Shown piece by piece: positions 16,365 through 27,357 of a stretch of 64,000 nucleotides of DNA. The notes under the pieces were generated by a model. It was not told the origin of the DNA. It saw only the letters and a program-made list of their open reading frames with translations, and made no database searches. Where the stretch lies: NCBI GenBank assembly GCA_022984795.1, contig JALIHJ010000013.1:62001-126000 (forward strand). Direction: 5' to 3'. Source of the stretch: Fabrea salina (taxonomy: Eukaryota; Ciliophora; Heterotrichea; Heterotrichida; Fabreidae). Numbering within the stretch: position 1 is the stretch's first letter; each line of letters begins with the position of its first letter. The position numbers and the translations under genes are program-made.

Positions 16365-19300
16365 ATGTTATGGCTTTTATTGATTGTAGTAAGTTTGGCA
16401 GAGGACAAAGCTTACTTTCCGCATCTGTGCAAACCCCTTCCTGAAGAATTAATGACTTGTCCTGGAGTGCCTCTTAGTTTATATGCTGTTGCTGTTGACC
16501 CAGAAAACGAAAACTTAGTATGCAGCGCCACCACTTCTCCTGAAAAGTGTTACTTTGATGTTGTTTCTAGTGACGGCATGATTAGCATAGATAACTCAAC
16601 TGGAGAAGTTACTTTTATGCCGCCTGAAGACACTCCTCCTGGAATTTATAGCTATAAAGTTATTGTGTATGACCAGAACGTGAATTCTGACTCTTCAGGA
16701 GTTGCCGGAACTGAGTTCAATTACTTTAACATGGCCAATTGGGAAGTGTTTGAATTTACAGTTACTGACTTAAGCAAGTTTCCTAACTTAAACGAACAAA
16801 GCATTCAAAGCTACTTAGAAAGCCAAGAAGTCACCTGCAGTACTCCTTATATATTCCGCCTTAAAAGCAAGGATACTGTGAGAGAAGGAAGACTGAGATT
16901 TTCACTTGAAAGTGCCAGTAACTTAGACAACTTCAACTTAAACTCAGAAGGATACTTTTACTTTACAACTAAGTGTTCGGACAAGGAATACCAAGTTAGT
17001 TTCCAAATTAAAGTTTATGACAAAGCAACAATGTGCACTAAGGTGCTCAGCTTCCAAGTATACCCTAATTCTCCGCCTACTTACTCTGTTATTGAACATA
17101 CTTCTCAGGTGTACCGGAAAAGCGACTTATTAACTAAGATAGAAATTGCTGACCCTAACCATGCTCTTTCTGAACTAAGTGTCTCTGTAGAAGAAAACTT
17201 TGAGTTGAGTCGAAACGAGAGTCAAGTAACCGTAAGACCCAAAGAGTCTTTTAGCCTTCCAGAAGGAGAAACATGCTTTGAGCTCTTGATCAGCGACAAC
17301 GGAATAGGTCCTGAAAACAAGAACCCAATGGAGACTAAGGCTAGTTTCTGCTTCAAGTACATAATTGCAGAAGTAGACGAAATGAACCTTCCTGAGTTTA
17401 TGAATGTTTACTTGCACTACGGAGACTGGCACTACGACCCTCAATACCCAAACAACAACCACCACTTCCAAGTCTTAAGCAACGAGGTTACTTTGATTGA
17501 CCCTAAGTCAGGGCTGGTTGTGTGGAAAGAAAGCAGTATCAACACCTTTGAGTCTGGGCATACTACCACTGTAACTTATGAGTTGTACCTGGGAACCTTC
17601 CACTTTAAAAGCTTCCAAATGAACTTAACAGTGCGCAACCCACCTACTTTAAAAGCTTTGCCAACAGCTTATGGGTACTATGGTGTAGCTCTGGAGTTCA
17701 GTATAGAAGTGGACTTTTTCAATTCCTCTATGCTTAGTTTTGAAGCTGAAAACTTTGAAAACTTTTGCAGTCCTAGTTTGCAAGCACAAACTGGAAAGGT
17801 CACTGTGAAATGCACTGCACCTGAGCAAGGAGAACAAGAGTCCCCAAAGTTGTTTTCGGAGTCTTTCAGAGTAAAAGCTAGTTTGCTGGACCACATCTAT
17901 ACTATTTTTTCGTACTCTGAGTTTGCTATAAACTTAAGAGACTGTTCTGATATTTATTTTTTGAGTCTTCCAGACTTAGCAGGAGTAGGGTCTTTTTCTC
18001 TGGATTTTGTTGACTATGTTTCAGCTGAGTTACCTGAACTATTAACTGTTTTAGACAGATCAAGTGGGTCTTTGCCTAGTTATGACTTAAAAGGCCAGAC
18101 ACTAGAAATATCTGAAAGTCAGGTTTCAGCTTTCCTGGGAGATTCTTTTTATAGAATTACTGAAAACTTTGAATTCCAAGTTTCCCATGCTTGTGGAAGT
18201 TCTAATGTGTTTAAATTTGACTTAGTGCTTATGAAGCAAGAACCCTCTTTAGACCTAAGCGGGCTTTACTGCAATGTTGGCTCAAACTGCACCTTTGCCC
18301 TTGAAAATTACTTGACTCCTACCACTTCTTCAATCTACAACATAGACATCAGAAACGTTCCCACATATGAAGGACTAAATCTAATGACTCTTGAAGGAAA
18401 CAACTTGGTTTGGAAACCCTTGTACGGAGTTCCTAATTCTGGCTATATAAGCATTAGCTTAAATGTTCTGAGGAGACCAGTTCAAAGTACTTTTATGATT
18501 GACAACATTTACAAGCACTCAATGCAGTCCCAGAAACTAGACTCCTTTGTAGCTGTGGTGGGTGAGGACTTCTATTACGACTTCAAAACATACGACTTTC
18601 AAGGCTTAGAAATAACTTGTAACTTGGAAAGTTTAACTCCACAACTAGAAAATCCGCCTGCTTTAAGTAACAAAATCATCTCTTGGAGTCCTGTTAAGAG
18701 TGGGTTGTTGGGTTCTACAGAAACTGCTTCAAGTGTGACTCTTGCCATAGAGTGCTTAAACACCCTAAACGCCAGCACTGTCCACAGCTTAGAAATAACT
18801 CTAGTTAAAAGGTGCCAGATATCAGATATCCCTGACTTGGTTGGTTATGCAGAGTACGAGTGGTACTCAACAGTCCAAATTACTGATGAGAATCCAAGTT
18901 TGGTAAGTTTGGACATAACCAAGAACAGACCCCTCACCATGGGATTTAAGTTAACAGAACAAACTGCTTCCGAAAAAGTATACAGAATCTACTGGACTCC
19001 AGAGTCAGTTTCCAACGAAACAATCGAATTGACTTGCACAAAGAAGTTTGAAAACCCCAAGTTCGAAGACCTAAGCAATTATAAAAACTTTACTTTAGCA
19101 ATAAACCAAGACCCACCTCAGCCAAGCATTAGTATGTGTGACTTAACTGTGGAGCTAGGAGTTGACTGGGTTTGTGTTATTGACTTAAGTGAAGATGTTG
19201 AGAACTGTGAGTTACTGGCCCCAGAGATTCAAAGCATATCTGTAAACAAGTCAGGGAATACCTGCGAAATCACCTGGCTAAAGTCAGGAATAGACCAGAT

Positions 19301-22300
19301 TGGACTGCAAGAGACAGAAACTATAAGGTTCACGGCTTACAATTACTACACCTATACTTTTGAAGAGTTTGTTTTGTTTCCTAACGAAAGACCAGTCATA
19401 AACCAACTTGAAAAAACCAGCTTTAGACTTAAGTACGGAAGAGTGCCTTTTGAACTTCAGTTAAATGCTTCGGAGCAAGTAGTTTGGAGTGTCTCTGGCC
19501 CAGAAGGAATCAGTATAAGTGAAAGCGGTTTGGTCAGATGGGTTTCTGATGACCAGGCTCCTGAGCCCATGCCTACTCTTAACGTAACTGTTATTGCAAC
19601 TGATAGCCACCCCTATTCCTTATCAGAGTCAGTTTCATTTGAAATAGTTATGGAAGGAACCAATAAGATACCTAGTGTGAGTTGTCCTGACGGAAACACT
19701 CAAGGAGTGGTAGTGGGCGAAAACTGGACTTGGGACCTAGACCCCAATCCTTTTAACGACTTAGATGAAAACGACTCGACTCTGACCTTCACTCTAGAAA
19801 ACGCCCCAGAAAGCATGGTTGTCAGTGGAAAACTAATTGAATGGACTGCTCCTGACTCAGAACCTACTCAAAAAGTTACTGTTTACGTTACAGACGAACT
19901 TGGGTCACAAGAAAAATGCGCTTTTGAGCTGTTTCCCAACTATAGGCCACAAGTTGCCTCTGAAGGGAACTTGGAAAAACTAACAGTCAACAACCTAGAA
20001 GACTTTTACTACATACTAGGAATCAAAGACCAAGACAGCTTTTTGGAAGAACTCTCAATAGAACTCATAGACGCTCCAGATGGAATGACTGTAGACAAGT
20101 ACGGAGTCATCGAATATTCCTACGCCAGAACTTACTATCCGCAAATTAACTTCCAAGTCAAAGTAACTGACGACCACTCTCCTCCAAAAAGTTTCACCCA
20201 AAACTTTACACTCACTTACGCCCACGTTAACCAGCCCCCTAGCTTCAAAAAGCCAACTATGAACAGGTACTTTCCAGTCAAGCAGTTTGTTATTGAAACC
20301 CTTGAAAAAATACAAAGAGGCACTTTAAAAATCCAGTTAGAAGACTCTGACTCAGATCTTGTTAATGTCAACATGAAAATAGGAGACTTCAACCCTTTCG
20401 GGTTTACAGTGACTAGAGACCCCAGTGACATTTCTGTGTGGCACCTAGAGTGGACTCCTCAGTTTGAAGTCTCAAGTTCTACTGTAAAAATAACAGCTTA
20501 CGACGACACTATGGTAGAAGACTTTTTTGAATTGGTTATCTATAGTAGAGGCAGGTTTGGAGGCAGACCGTTTATGAGCAACATTGAAGACTTAACAGTT
20601 AAAGACAATGATCTAACTGTGATAAATATTAACTACGAACTAGCCTACTCTGAATTTTCTGAGGTAGAAGTGATCCTTGAAAACATGGTAAACTCAGGCT
20701 TGGAAGTCAAAGGAAAAGGTTCCTTAGTGAGAAAACCTTCGCTAATTGACTTTCAGATAGTTGAGACAGTCAAAGTTAAAGTATGCACTCAAGAATGCGA
20801 CTCAAAAGAGTTTACCATCACAGTGAACACGACCACAACTACCAAATACACAGAACTAGAGCAAGCCTACTTTTTCGAACACCAAGCAGAAACCCCAGTA
20901 ACTCCCAAAGAAGCCCATACTGTGCTGGAGACTTTTGAAAGCACAGAGTACTGTATACTTGGACAGCCCCAGTTCGGAAGGTTTGAGATCACAAACAGTA
21001 ACAAGTTAAAGTGGACAGACATAGAGTATTCCTTTTTCACAAGTGGAGAAGGAATTGTCAGAGCAAGCACAGACACCCCAGCGTCTTGTGAAAACAAAGC
21101 CAGCCCTAAAGACCAAATTGTGATTTTCTGTCTTGGCTACTCTTGTTCTAGTTACTTTAAAAGCTATGAAAATATGACTGATGAAGGAGATGAGGAAGTT
21201 TCTCTCAGTAAAAACGAACCTGATGATTACAGAGTTTACATTCAAGGAAAACTTGCAACTAGGGTTGAAAGCAATGCTACCTACGCAAAGTACTCACTTC
21301 CAAGTGGAGTTTATGGAGAGGAATTAAAGTGGTTTATAGATCAAGGAGGTTACGACTACGTCTACAGTAGTTCGGTAAGCAGAAAGTCTTCGGGGAAGAA
21401 CTTAAACATCGATTCATTTACTCAGACCAACCATTACGCAATCCCAGGAAGAGTGCTCAGGTTCCAAACCTTTGAAGACCTTTCAGAAATGAAGCACCTG
21501 AGTTGCTTCGTCAACTGCAGCGGAGTAGCTAAAAAAGGAATACTTAAAATAGATACTGGGACCTACTGCATTCTTCCAGAGTACTCTATTGAGGATACAA
21601 CTGAGTGCAAGTTAGCCCTGTGTGAGTATGAAACACAAGATATTCAAACTTGCGGAGAAAGTCCAAGTTTCTACCTGCACAAACTCCCAGCAGTTAATTC
21701 TGTGAGCCCTCGAAGTGGGCACGACGAAGGAGGCTATAAAATAGTTGTTGTGCTAGAAAGCTATTTGGAAGAGAACTCCCAAGTTTACATAAAAGTTGGC
21801 AAGTTGAGTATGCTTGAACCACTGGAAGTAAAGGACAACCAAATAGAGTTTTTGATGCCTTCTAAAGTTGACCAGAATGTAGTTGACATCTTTGTGTCTG
21901 TGACAAAACCATTCAGAAACTGGGTCTGGATAAGTAGCTTTGAGTACTTGGGGTCTTGTGCTTCGCCAGGGCATTACTGCCTAGAAAACTCTATTGAAAG
22001 TTGCAATCCAGGCTTTAAGTGCCCAGGAACAGAAAGCTTACTTAAAAAACCCACCCCGTGCGAGCCTGGCACTTATCAAAACGAAACCAATTCTACCGAG
22101 TGCAAGGACTGTCCAAGGGGCTATATGTGCCGGGAAGACGCAATGGAAGAACCTGAGGTTTGTGAAGCAGGGTTTATATGTGACAAAACTAAAACTGCAA
22201 CTCCTTTAACCTCTTGTCCTCCTGGTCACTACTGCCCAGAAGGCACCAACACTCAAAATTTACAGGACTACAAAAACTACTACTTGACTCAAAACGCCTT

Positions 22301-25300
22301 TTGGAGTGATAAAAGCGACCACTGGATGCAAAGAGGCCAGGGAATGACTGGAAACCACTACTCTGATACCCCATTTATTCCGCAGTGCATAGCTGACACC
22401 TTAGACAAAACTACCAAATGCACTGAAGACTGCAACTACCCCCAAGTGTGCCAAGAGAACCATATTTGCACTTTAGGCGCTAAAACCAACGACTCCCAGG
22501 CTACTGGAATCTACCCTAGACAAATGGAATGCGACACCAGTATTTACAAGTGTGATAAAGGAGATGCAGAAATCTTCGACAACAAAGACCTTTGTGACAC
22601 AGGTAGGTTCTGTCCTGCAAGCACTGAAGGCTACAACATCTGCGAAGGGGATGATCCTAACTGTGCAAGCTGCAAATGCACTAAAGGCAGCATATGCCCT
22701 TATCAAGGAATGTACTCTCCAGAACAGTGCCCTCCTGGAAGCCTGCAGCCCGAATGTGGAGGCACTGAGTGCAAGTCTTGTCCTGAAGGGTACTTTTGCC
22801 CATGCTACGAAACTTCTAGTGAAGACGTACTTAAGGTTACAGCTGTGCACAGCAACCAGACTTCAGTGAGTGTACTTAACCTTAACCGGAACATACTTCC
22901 TTCAGTTAAAGAAGTTATTTTGAGCTTCTACAATGGAAACCAGTTTCTAGAAAACTTTACGCTTTCAACTGAGGGGATTGGACCTATGGAGTACTCGGAG
23001 TTTGTGTGCACTCACAAAAGGAAAGGAATAGTAGAGTGCCCTAAAGGTTATGAGTGTCCTGAAGGCGTGTCAAGACCAGTACCCTGCCTTCCAGGCAAGT
23101 ACAACGACGAAACAAAAGCTTCTGTCTGCAAAAATTGCCCTATCGGGAACTACTGTCCAAACTCAGCTATGGAAGACTACGTGGAATGCGAGTTAGGCCA
23201 GGCCTGCCACCAAGAAGGAATGAGTGAAGGCTTTGATTGTTTGGAAGGGTACTACTGTCTGAAAGGCACTAACTTCTACTCAAAAAGCGAAACATGCAAT
23301 GACAGCCAAAACAAGTGTCCTATTGCTTGCAGTATTGGACACAAGTGCCCAACTGGTTCAAGCAGAGAAACTAAGTGCACTGGAAAATTCTACCAAGACA
23401 AAGAAGCCCAACCTAACTGCATCAAAAGTCCAAATGGGTACATTCCAAATAAGAACAACACAGGCATTGATATCTGCGAAGAGGGTTACTTTTGCAACCA
23501 TGACAAAGAAGAAAACAACCTCTACGAGTTCTGTCCTGAAGGGTTCTACTGTAAACAAAAAACCGAACAAGGAAACTCCTCAGTCGTTAACCCAGAATTG
23601 CCTCCCACAAGCTCTTGTGAAAATATTCCTGAAGGGGAACCCCTACCTTGTCCTGCTGGGCACTTTTGCGTGAAAGGCTCTACTGGGCCAGTCATTTGCC
23701 CTGTGGGGACTTACAGCGATGTTTGTGGCTTAGGAAGATGCAAGCCTTGCCCAGAAGGCTACAAGTGCACTGAGCAAGGAATAATAACCCCAGTGCCTTG
23801 TCCTTCTGGAACTTACAGACAAGGAGCTCCTACAGAGTGCATAGAGTGCCCTGAAGGGACTTGGGGAGGAAACAAACAGGCTAAAAGCCGCTTGAGTGAC
23901 TGTGAGCCTTGTCCGGCAGGAAAGGTGTGCTACAGAGCAGGCACTTACTCTTACGAGATGATGAGGGACTGCTACTCAGGATTCTACTGTGAACAAGGGA
24001 CTGTTGAAGAATTCAATATGTGCCCCGACTCGTACTTTTGTCCCACAGGAACTAAGTCACTAGAAGAAGCAAAACAAAACCCGTGTCCCAAAGGGTTTTA
24101 TTGCCCCAAGGGCACTTCTGTGGCAAAAGAGATGCTGGAGACTTGCCAAGAAACTCCAGAAGAGTGCTTGATTGGAGTGACTTGTCCTCAGAACAGTTAC
24201 TGTCCAGAAGGGACAGGCATTAACTACTATGAGTGCCCTGAAGGAACTTATAGTGATGAAAGGTCTTCAAGTCTCTTTGACTGCAAAGAAGACACTAACC
24301 TTCCTCCGAGGATTTACGACATGAGAAATGTGACTTTGAACGAGGACCTTAATACTACTGCTAAAGTTTTCAATCAAGATGGAAGTCTTACACTGTCTGC
24401 TTTGTCCTACAACGTTTTCAAACTAAACACAGAGTTTTTGCCCGAAATCGGTAACTTAGGAGACGACTTCCACATTTTCATTTATTTGGAAGACGGAACC
24501 TACTCTTACAAGATCCCTTTTTTAGAAGGCCAGTCTTACTCGCCCTTGCAAAGAGTGCCTCTGGCCCTTACTTACGAGTCAAGTATCCTAAACAACAAAA
24601 CTTATGAGTTTGCTATTATAGCGCATAAAACGGTAAACGTCAAGTTCAACATAGAGATTTTAAACGGATTATTTTCGCATGAGTACTTCCAAAAGTACTT
24701 TAGTAAAGCACTTAGGTTTGAGTTTTCAGAACAACCCCTTGAAAAAAAGACTTTTCTTTCAGTGCTCAACAGACAAAGCGCTGACTACTTTAGGGAGCCT
24801 GTGAACTTAAACTTCCACTCTATTGTGGAAGGAGGACCTGAAAACTACGACTACTACGCACTTAGTTTTATAAACTCTATTTCTATTTCAGTTCTAGATA
24901 CTTTACCTGAGTCCACTGAGGAGTTCTTTCCCCAGCAGTCTAAAACTCTATGGGGAAGCCTCCATGCAAGGCAGTTCTTGTACCCAATGGACTACCTTCC
25001 TTACTTCACTGACTGTTCGGAACTAGGGGCTTTCATTCCCTTTTACAAACTAATCACTCACAACTCCTGCGATTTAGTGAACCAAACCGATATTGTAACT
25101 GCCCAAATCTTAAAGCCCTACCAAAAACCCAAAGGAGACTATTGCGAAGTTGACTTGGTTTGCAAGTACGCTGAAAACTTTGACGAGAAAAGCAGTAAGC
25201 AAGTTTGGACTGATACCTCTGAACTAAGCAGCTCATACTTGTTTTACATCACTAAAAACCAAGTTAGTAACCTTGAGTACGTAGAAGCCATTCCAGATCA

Positions 25301-27335
25301 ATACACTAAAGGTAATAAGTTCAGCAATAGTTACTACGGAACTGAAAACTTAGTAGGAGTCCAGTCAATTCGAGGAAGTGAAAACTACGAGTCAGGTGAC
25401 CTTCCTCGGAAAGTAGAACTTAGAATAGGTTACTACCAAAAAACCCAGTCAGAAAGGCAGGTCTTCTTAGCAGAAGTCCACTTTAAGGAGTTTGACTCGA
25501 GCTCAGACAGAACTTATGACTTTACCTTTGTGTACTACGCTTTGTCTTGGAAGGATTGTTTGGACTTGTTTGCTTATGAGGACCACACTTATTATATCTT
25601 TGTAGGGGTGCTTTGTTTGATCATTTTGATGCCAGTTGTGGTTTACTGGGGAATTAACTACGTTTTCTCAAGGGTGCTTCCTAGGCCTCCACTTAAAGTT
25701 AGGCTCTACTTAATGGAAGCTGTTAAAGGGTTCAAAGGAGTTATGATGGCTTTAGTTCCTTGCTTAGTCTTAGTGTGTGTGCCTGTTTACCTTTTCAGAA
25801 ACAGTGAAAGCATCAGAGCTATTTCGGGGAGCTACGATGAAACCCAAACCTTAGAAGAAGAGAACTCCCAAGAGTCAGTTAGAATGCTTCAGTACCAAAA
25901 CGGAAGAACTGGGCTGGTGCTGTTTTTAGTGGGTTGGTACGTACTTTACCGAACTTCTTACTTAATGTTTCCAAGCGAGTGCTTGACTTACGAAGACCCC
26001 CAAGAACTTAAGTTCCAGAACAGAAGACTTAGAGGACTTTACTTGTGGCGGGTTCTTTCAGTGTTGCTGTTTTGTGTTAGCATTCACCAGTTTGCTAAGT
26101 CAGAAGTTTACAGTGAGTACCAGTTCTTGTTTATAGTAGTGTTTAGTTGGATTGGCGACAAACTTTCTGGAAGGATCAGTTCGGAGTTTGACGACGAGCT
26201 CTACGCTCTCCCACTGTTAGGAGGGATACTGCTTACTATAATGATAATCACTTTGCAAGTGGACAAGTTTTCAGACTTTATAATTGGTTACATGACTCAG
26301 ATTATGATCAAAATAGTTAAAAGGAGCTTTTTAGAGCCTTACAAACTGAAGATTCAGAGACAAGTTAACAAACTCAAAGCACTGCTTAAAATCAGCACTC
26401 CTGACGAGGCTTCAACGCTGTCGTTTGCAGACAGACAGTATTTAGAGCAGGTCATAGACTTCAGCGGAGCCACAGTAGAAAGCATTGCTACTTGGGTGTT
26501 CCCCATCGTAGTAGCTTTTAACTACTTTTTTTACCAGGAACTCAAACTAAGCATTGAGAAAAGCTTCTTAGTTTACTTTATGGCTTTTTCTCTGATGCAG
26601 GCAGTTTCAGAGATATTTTACGGAGTGTTTTTCAACAACGCTTTGGAGTGCCGCACTGGAAGTTTGATATCTGAAAAGTTAGCTGAACTCAGAAAACTCT
26701 ACTTAAACAGAGAAACTAAGTGGGTGACGTACGACAAGACTCCTCACAAAGGAAGGCAACTAGTAGAGAGTCTTCACAACTTAATGAGGATGGGGTTCTC
26801 TTCGCAGTACTTCTTTTTGGTAGCTTTAGGCATGGTAGGAGTAGTTTCTGTGATGTACGGAGTGGAGCTTTGGGTGATTTGGGAGTACAACCCTTTCAAA
26901 GACTACCTGGGAATGGGTTCTGGAGTGGCTATAGTGTTTGTGTGTAGAGTGTTTGAGTTAGGTGTTACTTTTGTAGGAGACAAATTGAAAGTTTGGAAAA
27001 TCAAAAAACAACCTGAAGAAGAAGAAAACCTACAAAACGAGTTTTATGAAGAACTAGACTACTACGTAAGGCAGTCTTTGAGAAGTGGGGAGTTCTACTT
27101 AAGGGAAGACGTACTCAACAAAGCTTTGGCTATGGCTTTAAATGACAAGTACTTAAGTGAAGTTTCAGATATAAAAAGAAAAGCTGAGTTAATAGAGTTC
27201 CTTAAAAAGATGCAAAGTGCTATTGCTCTCAACCGCAAAAAAGAACCAGAGAATGAACTTGAAGAGGTTAGTTTTATGGACGAACTCAACGAATGGAGTG
27301 AGTTACTTACTTACGACTGGTCAGAAGCTCTTTAA
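16365..27335 (+). CDS. Giant cell-surface protein: Ig/cadherin-like repeats, IPT, Cys-rich GCC repeats, about ten membrane helices
   Basis: I start at MLWLLLIVVSLAEDK (16365), a clean signal peptide, giving 3656 aa. Residues about 30-1700 are a string of Ig/cadherin-like modules; each tends to contain a W-x-P-type strand (NLVWKPL, ISWSP, YRIYWTPE, LIEWTAPD, HLEWTPQ). An IPT/TIG fold sits at about 1773-1855 (VNSVSPRSGHDEGGYKIVV). Cys-rich GCC2/GCC3-type repeats fill about 1865-2645 (CPxGxxCPxG, CPEGTY patterns). After a further ectodomain come roughly 9-10 membrane helices between about 3073 and 3540, then a charged cytoplasmic tail. Ciliates carry such proteins; adhesion, cortex attachment or mechanosensing are guesses. 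Confidence 0.85.
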   Translation: MLWLLLIVVSLAEDKAYFPHLCKPLPEELMTCPGVPLSLYAVAVDPENENLVCSATTSPEKCYFDVVSSDGMISIDNSTGEVTFMPPEDTPPGIYSYKVIVYDQNVNSDSSGVAGTEFNYFNMANWEVFEFTVTDLSKFPNLNEQSIQSYLESQEVTCSTPYIFRLKSKDTVREGRLRFSLESASNLDNFNLNSEGYFYFTTKCSDKEYQVSFQIKVYDKATMCTKVLSFQVYPNSPPTYSVIEHTSQVYRKSDLLTKIEIADPNHALSELSVSVEENFELSRNESQVTVRPKESFSLPEGETCFELLISDNGIGPENKNPMETKASFCFKYIIAEVDEMNLPEFMNVYLHYGDWHYDPQYPNNNHHFQVLSNEVTLIDPKSGLVVWKESSINTFESGHTTTVTYELYLGTFHFKSFQMNLTVRNPPTLKALPTAYGYYGVALEFSIEVDFFNSSMLSFEAENFENFCSPSLQAQTGKVTVKCTAPEQGEQESPKLFSESFRVKASLLDHIYTIFSYSEFAINLRDCSDIYFLSLPDLAGVGSFSLDFVDYVSAELPELLTVLDRSSGSLPSYDLKGQTLEISESQVSAFLGDSFYRITENFEFQVSHACGSSNVFKFDLVLMKQEPSLDLSGLYCNVGSNCTFALENYLTPTTSSIYNIDIRNVPTYEGLNLMTLEGNNLVWKPLYGVPNSGYISISLNVLRRPVQSTFMIDNIYKHSMQSQKLDSFVAVVGEDFYYDFKTYDFQGLEITCNLESLTPQLENPPALSNKIISWSPVKSGLLGSTETASSVTLAIECLNTLNASTVHSLEITLVKRCQISDIPDLVGYAEYEWYSTVQITDENPSLVSLDITKNRPLTMGFKLTEQTASEKVYRIYWTPESVSNETIELTCTKKFENPKFEDLSNYKNFTLAINQDPPQPSISMCDLTVELGVDWVCVIDLSEDVENCELLAPEIQSISVNKSGNTCEITWLKSGIDQIGLQETETIRFTAYNYYTYTFEEFVLFPNERPVINQLEKTSFRLKYGRVPFELQLNASEQVVWSVSGPEGISISESGLVRWVSDDQAPEPMPTLNVTVIATDSHPYSLSESVSFEIVMEGTNKIPSVSCPDGNTQGVVVGENWTWDLDPNPFNDLDENDSTLTFTLENAPESMVVSGKLIEWTAPDSEPTQKVTVYVTDELGSQEKCAFELFPNYRPQVASEGNLEKLTVNNLEDFYYILGIKDQDSFLEELSIELIDAPDGMTVDKYGVIEYSYARTYYPQINFQVKVTDDHSPPKSFTQNFTLTYAHVNQPPSFKKPTMNRYFPVKQFVIETLEKIQRGTLKIQLEDSDSDLVNVNMKIGDFNPFGFTVTRDPSDISVWHLEWTPQFEVSSSTVKITAYDDTMVEDFFELVIYSRGRFGGRPFMSNIEDLTVKDNDLTVININYELAYSEFSEVEVILENMVNSGLEVKGKGSLVRKPSLIDFQIVETVKVKVCTQECDSKEFTITVNTTTTTKYTELEQAYFFEHQAETPVTPKEAHTVLETFESTEYCILGQPQFGRFEITNSNKLKWTDIEYSFFTSGEGIVRASTDTPASCENKASPKDQIVIFCLGYSCSSYFKSYENMTDEGDEEVSLSKNEPDDYRVYIQGKLATRVESNATYAKYSLPSGVYGEELKWFIDQGGYDYVYSSSVSRKSSGKNLNIDSFTQTNHYAIPGRVLRFQTFEDLSEMKHLSCFVNCSGVAKKGILKIDTGTYCILPEYSIEDTTECKLALCEYETQDIQTCGESPSFYLHKLPAVNSVSPRSGHDEGGYKIVVVLESYLEENSQVYIKVGKLSMLEPLEVKDNQIEFLMPSKVDQNVVDIFVSVTKPFRNWVWISSFEYLGSCASPGHYCLENSIESCNPGFKCPGTESLLKKPTPCEPGTYQNETNSTECKDCPRGYMCREDAMEEPEVCEAGFICDKTKTATPLTSCPPGHYCPEGTNTQNLQDYKNYYLTQNAFWSDKSDHWMQRGQGMTGNHYSDTPFIPQCIADTLDKTTKCTEDCNYPQVCQENHICTLGAKTNDSQATGIYPRQMECDTSIYKCDKGDAEIFDNKDLCDTGRFCPASTEGYNICEGDDPNCASCKCTKGSICPYQGMYSPEQCPPGSLQPECGGTECKSCPEGYFCPCYETSSEDVLKVTAVHSNQTSVSVLNLNRNILPSVKEVILSFYNGNQFLENFTLSTEGIGPMEYSEFVCTHKRKGIVECPKGYECPEGVSRPVPCLPGKYNDETKASVCKNCPIGNYCPNSAMEDYVECELGQACHQEGMSEGFDCLEGYYCLKGTNFYSKSETCNDSQNKCPIACSIGHKCPTGSSRETKCTGKFYQDKEAQPNCIKSPNGYIPNKNNTGIDICEEGYFCNHDKEENNLYEFCPEGFYCKQKTEQGNSSVVNPELPPTSSCENIPEGEPLPCPAGHFCVKGSTGPVICPVGTYSDVCGLGRCKPCPEGYKCTEQGIITPVPCPSGTYRQGAPTECIECPEGTWGGNKQAKSRLSDCEPCPAGKVCYRAGTYSYEMMRDCYSGFYCEQGTVEEFNMCPDSYFCPTGTKSLEEAKQNPCPKGFYCPKGTSVAKEMLETCQETPEECLIGVTCPQNSYCPEGTGINYYECPEGTYSDERSSSLFDCKEDTNLPPRIYDMRNVTLNEDLNTTAKVFNQDGSLTLSALSYNVFKLNTEFLPEIGNLGDDFHIFIYLEDGTYSYKIPFLEGQSYSPLQRVPLALTYESSILNNKTYEFAIIAHKTVNVKFNIEILNGLFSHEYFQKYFSKALRFEFSEQPLEKKTFLSVLNRQSADYFREPVNLNFHSIVEGGPENYDYYALSFINSISISVLDTLPESTEEFFPQQSKTLWGSLHARQFLYPMDYLPYFTDCSELGAFIPFYKLITHNSCDLVNQTDIVTAQILKPYQKPKGDYCEVDLVCKYAENFDEKSSKQVWTDTSELSSSYLFYITKNQVSNLEYVEAIPDQYTKGNKFSNSYYGTENLVGVQSIRGSENYESGDLPRKVELRIGYYQKTQSERQVFLAEVHFKEFDSSSDRTYDFTFVYYALSWKDCLDLFAYEDHTYYIFVGVLCLIILMPVVVYWGINYVFSRVLPRPPLKVRLYLMEAVKGFKGVMMALVPCLVLVCVPVYLFRNSESIRAISGSYDETQTLEEENSQESVRMLQYQNGRTGLVLFLVGWYVLYRTSYLMFPSECLTYEDPQELKFQNRRLRGLYLWRVLSVLLFCVSIHQFAKSEVYSEYQFLFIVVFSWIGDKLSGRISSEFDDELYALPLLGGILLTIMIITLQVDKFSDFIIGYMTQIMIKIVKRSFLEPYKLKIQRQVNKLKALLKISTPDEASTLSFADRQYLEQVIDFSGATVESIATWVFPIVVAFNYFFYQELKLSIEKSFLVYFMAFSLMQAVSEIFYGVFFNNALECRTGSLISEKLAELRKLYLNRETKWVTYDKTPHKGRQLVESLHNLMRMGFSSQYFFLVALGMVGVVSVMYGVELWVIWEYNPFKDYLGMGSGVAIVFVCRVFELGVTFVGDKLKVWKIKKQPEEEENLQNEFYEELDYYVRQSLRSGEFYLREDVLNKALAMALNDKYLSEVSDIKRKAELIEFLKKMQSAIALNRKKEPENELEEVSFMDELNEWSELLTYDWSEAL

Positions 27336-27357
27336 GCTAAAGTTAAGTTTAATATAA

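Noticed and set aside
17229-17243. Hidden in-frame 15-nt intron GTAAGACCCAAAGAG in the giant gene
   Set aside because: It has A at position 10 but ends GAG rather than a T/C before AG, has no stop, and the protein reads through smoothly.
22000-24300. Dense minus-strand and alternate plus-strand ORFs within the giant gene
   Set aside because: They are frame shadows of Cys-rich repeats; no independent start context or family match.
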